The notes under the pieces were generated by a model. That model saw only the letters and a program-made list of their open reading frames with translations. It had not been told where the DNA came from and did not search any database. From Icerya purchasi (taxonomy: Eukaryota; Arthropoda; Insecta; Hemiptera; Monophlebidae), in contig CM077115.1 in assembly GCA_039619475.1 (NCBI GenBank), forward strand, positions 152,309,774 to 152,373,773: a stretch of 64,000 bases of DNA, in the 5' to 3' direction. A program made the translations under genes and the position numbers. Positions 60,313 through 64,000 of this stretch are shown piece by piece (within the stretch, counting starts at the first letter, position 1; each line of letters opens with the position of its first letter).

Positions 60313-61576
60313 AATTAAAGCTGTATCATACACAAAAAGAACCCATCGGGCGTCACTGAGAAAGAGCAGATTATTTCTGAGGTGGTTTTAATTTATTCAC
60401 TGAATTAGTAATAATCAGAACAGGTTTCTTCAGTAAATCCGAATAACTAGAAAAATAATATTTAAATTTAGCGAAAGAAAAAAATTAGTTCTCGCCGAGT
60501 GTCGCCTAATTTTTATTTCTGCCTTTTCTTCGGCGCTATTTTAACGATGAATATTGGAATTCGTCAAGCAGATAATGACTGTAAGCTCATCTACCTTGGG
60601 TGCAATCATTCGTGCAAATTTGAACTGATTAACATCTAAAGTAGTTCAACCGATGGCAATGCTGGAGGTTTGCTTCTGGAACTTTTTAATATGGATATGT
60701 CTTATGGTCCAAGATCGCTTCGTAAAATGCGTACGTCACACAGAAATGCGTCCTTTATTCGGAAGTGTTACTCTGATAAGGTCACCTCACCGTGGTCACT
60801 TAATCGACAGTTTGAGTTCATGTTTTTACTATAAAATGAAACGTATCTGCCTCAAAAGACATATCCACGTTACCGAGTGTACTTCTGTAGAAAAAGGTAC
60901 GGAAGTACTAGTTCAGTTTTTTTTTATTTATTCTCTCCCGAAGCTCATTCTAACAAATTGAAACGTTTAAAATAGGTTTTAACAATTTTGCGAGATAGTT
61001 ATTCAGAGAGGAATTCGTAATTTAAAACTGCGAATGAAACGATGAAGTGTTCCTTGAAGGTGAAAAATTATTTTACATTCATACAAAAATATACATCTTT
61101 TTCTCAGTTTCTGCTATGAAACATGCAGCTGAAATCATTAAATGAAAAATCGAAATTTAAATATAACGCAGAAGGCGAAACAACTTAAACGGAAATATAA
61201 AATGTAGAAAATACGAATTGGAAGGCACAGGAATATAACGCACGCACGGAGAATGGGATTTAACTTTTAACTTTTCATGCATGTCGAACGTTAATAACAT
61301 CCCTTAAATTCACCATGCTCTAACCATTTACATTCAATAGCTAATGCGAGCATCGATTTATTCCGTAACTAACGACGTTCTTCCATTATCTTTTACATCT
61401 TTACTAAATGATTCATTAGTAGATCTGGGTCACGGATAAGTTGAAAAATAATAAAATTGAAATAAAATTTTCAGAAAACCCACATCCTAGTGCGTAATAT
61501 TTTAACGTTAATAATTTGAAAGATCGTTTGACAGAATGTCTGCCGAAAAATCTGTCTTAACCAGCATTATTAAGTA

Positions 61577-61945
61577 CAGTGAAGTACCACCGATTATCCG
61601 AAATAATCGGGGATTGACAATTTCGGAAAAACGATTTTTTCCGATAATCGATAATCGTTATAGAAACATTACACATGTACTTATAGAAACATTATACGTA
61701 TTTAACATATATATAAAAAGAAAAACATTGAAAATTACGAAATTTAATAAAATACAGTAATGTAATATGATGTAATGAAAAATAAAAACTCGAATGTAGT
61801 ATCATGTAGGCCTATGGTACGTATATGTAATTACGTACGTACATATTAAAAATCTTAAATACCTTAAATATGTATTAAAAATAATTAAAACACGTTAAAA
61901 CATCCATTTCGGATAAGCGATTTTCGGATAATCGGTACTTCACTG
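61577..61945. mobile_element. pogo/Tigger-like MITE with TA target site
   Basis: Left end CAGTGAAGTACCACCGATTA and right end TAATCGGTACTTCACTG are inverted repeats differing by a 3-bp insertion, each bordered by TA. Inside, ATCCGAAA-type phrases recur, as in pogo/Tigger termini. It is 369 bp with no transposase; the ORF at 61536-61760 merely crosses the left TIR. Confidence 0.82.
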
Positions 61946-62289
61946 TATATTAAATTCAACGTTGAAGAAGAATAAGTAGAGAATATTTTGCATTTTTGCT
62001 TAATATGTTGGCACTCGATAAATTTTTTAGTTCTGATAGTTCAAAGTAATTTTTAATTAAATTCATACTTTTAAGACGATTTTAAACTTGTAAAGCGGGT
62101 TAATTAGTTCACGTTATTCCATAAATTACAATAATTTCTCCAAACAGCTGACCTGAATTCATTGGCTTAGAATTTCGACATCTGAAATTTATTTTTCTTA
62201 AAACATCCGATAATACTCGTATTTTAATTGTAGCAATAAATTTAAATTCCAAAATGAAAAAGAACATGAATGCTAAGCTTACAAATTGC

Positions 62290-62485
62290 TTTATTACAAC
62301 TAAATAAAAGTTTAGAATCTATCCATACACATCGGTTAATAATTACAGCAGCAGCTCCAGTTAAGCGCAAGAATTTTGGTGTGAAGAAGAACCAGGAAAT
62401 TTCATCGATTCCAGCAGTGAAATAATTTTTTAATGCATTTCCTTCCGGTCCAGCTTTACCTCGCATATCAACTCTAGTTATGTGT
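62290..62485 (-). other. Possible exon or retro-fragment, unrecognised
   Basis: Minus-strand reading VDMRGKAGPEGNALKNYFTA, then GIDEISWFFFTPKFLRLTGA, is less AT-biased than its surroundings. An AG precedes it (ACTAG at about 62476). No protein family was recognised. It could be an exon of the minus-strand gene whose last exon is at 59789, but the sequence does not look like a hydroxyacid dehydrogenase. Confidence 0.25.
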
Positions 62486-62729
62486 ACATAAAACAACCAA
62501 TTTCTTTTTCATCAATTGTAATAGTTCTCTTGTTGTTCGTTTGTCCGATCAGTTTAATCATTCCCTCTGATTTAGGCTTACTAATGCAGTTAATTACAGC
62601 ATGTAAAATTATAGCACAAATACTAGTACATCAAATTTTCAAAAGTGATGGATTGCGTGCATTTAAATTTACATTATTTCTCTTAAATGCGCAATATTCT
62701 GATTTTCAAATAAAAAACTAAAGTTTATT

Positions 62730-64000
62730 AATTAGGCCAGACGTACAAAAACTTTTTTCAAAATTTTAAATGTATTTTTGAGGTCGCTGAATCCAAAATT
62801 GTTTTCATTTTGTCCCTACCACGTACCATTTTTTCGCAATTTACGTTTGAAGTTTCCATAAACCTAATACTAAGTAATCAAGTAGATCTGCGTAATGCGT
62901 ACGTTTTGGAGGCGTACTAGTAAAAAACCGGTTTTAGGATTCCGTATATTTATATATAACCAAGCCGTCAGTAAGAAGGTAATGAAGGGGAGACGACCGA
63001 CCTGACGGGCGATGTGACACCGGCCGCTCTGAATCAGTTTGTTCTTGTCTGTTGATCTTGTTTGTATTGTTTGTTGTGTTAAGTAAAACGGCAAGTTGTA
63101 GTTGCAACAATAGTCCTAACAATTTTTGATAAATTCGTGGAGAATATGGGACAAAAAAACATCGAAGGAACATTACAGATTTCGTCAGAAAAGTTTACTC
63201 TGCTTATTTCGGTGTAAGACTGTGAGATAAAGACAAGTCTTTAGCACCGCATAAGGTATGTTCTTATAGACAAAAAAAAAAAACGATTACAAAACATTAC
63301 TTCGCCACCTTTTTGTGCATCTAGTGATATATTGTTGTAGGACGCTTTTAGTAAATAAATTTATTTTACACAGGTGTGTGTTATGTTCGCGTGGAAGAAC
63401 TGAGAAGGTGGTCACGGGGAAAAATAAAGGACGTCAGGTATGGAGTTTCTGTGGTATGGAGAGAATAGAAAAACCACAACGACGGCTAATATTGTTTCTG
63501 TAAATTAATATATTTAATTTTTTTTTATAAATATATTTTTTTGTTATTAATAAATTTGAAATTATTTCAAAATTAGAAGCTATGTCCAATTAGCGTGTAA
63601 TATAAAATAGAACTTTAGATAATAATTCATACATTTCAAATTGCATATTTCGTTGTACTGTAAGTATGATTTCAACATCATTAAAACTCAGTAGTACATC
63701 GATGTGAAAAATAATTCAAAGTGGAGAATTTTTCCTGTCCAGAATATCAAAGTTGGTTGTTCGGTCTCTGCCTGTTACCTAGCTTTTATTATAATCGTCA
63801 TCATCATCATCATAATTATCACTACTGTTATTTTTTAAACAGAAATCAAGCAGCACATTTGTCATAATATTTGGTTACGCACTACAACTGTATTAGTACT
63901 TAATATTGCCAAAAATTATGAAATTCGTTTAATTACGGATTATGCGCCCTGCGGGACACAGGTTGTTATAACTAGAGTAAACTTCTCTAGTAAGTAGTCA
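62730..64000. other. AT-rich right edge, nothing assigned
   Basis: Short frames at 62870-63173 and 63315-63503 show no family features. A short TCA/ATC run is at about 63796-63815. Confidence 0.6.

Overview
The window looks like nuclear DNA of an insect, probably a hemipteran; the order is a guess from the transposon flavour. It is AT-rich and intron-dominated, with long A/T runs and TA/TG/TAA microsatellites. It contains many decayed LINEs, hAT, piggyBac, Mutator-like and pogo-type DNA transposons, a tRNA-derived SINE and one Ty3-like fragment. No operons, CRISPR arrays, rRNA genes or stand-alone tRNA genes were seen.

Host genes. Two tandem same-strand genes encode secreted GMC-family flavin oxidoreductases (glucose dehydrogenase [FAD, quinone]-like). 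Each has the same two-exon design: a 56-nt coding exon carrying a signal peptide (17956-18011 and 35709-35764), an intron of 10-11 kb, and an 1858-nt exon with the whole catalytic domain (28213-30070 and 47173-49030). The splice phases match and each model gives 637 residues. Homology continues about 200 bp past each stop. A third host gene is represented only by its last exon on the minus strand (59789-59904), resembling the C-terminus of a D-2-hydroxyacid dehydrogenase of the glyoxylate/hydroxypyruvate reductase type; the rest probably lies beyond the right edge.

Layout. 1-6.9 kb: AT-rich, no supported gene. 6.9-8.8 kb: minus-strand LINE with endonuclease and RT remnants. 10.7-11.1 kb: small hAT-type element with 8-bp target-site duplication. 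12.1-13.5 kb: minus-strand Ty3/gypsy-like gag-protease remnant. 14.1 kb: SINE body. 15.3-17.4 kb: hAT transposase pseudogene. 18.0-28.2 kb (intron of GMC gene 1): a hairpin repeat, a ~287-bp tandem array, nested LINE tails, an RTE-like LINE, and a 2.3-kb inverted-repeat element ending about 100 bp from the splice acceptor. 30-35.7 kb: SINE, piggyBac transposase remnant split by a LINE tail, further LINE debris and an unrecognised ORF cluster. 35.8-47.2 kb (intron of GMC gene 2): LINE tails, a foldback repeat, SINE copies and a 5'-truncated LINE with an open RT frame. 49.3-50.9 kb: Mutator-like remnant. 51.5-54.6 kb: LINE remnants and a perfect 115-bp palindrome, each arm with a hammerhead-ribozyme-like core. 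58-62 kb: two hAT-type elements with TSDs, the hydroxyacid dehydrogenase exon and a pogo-like MITE.

The two GMC genes are probably regulated separately, since each has its own first exon and long intron. The remainder is mainly a record of repeated transposon insertion. All reading was by eye; boundaries of decayed elements are approximate and no database search was possible.
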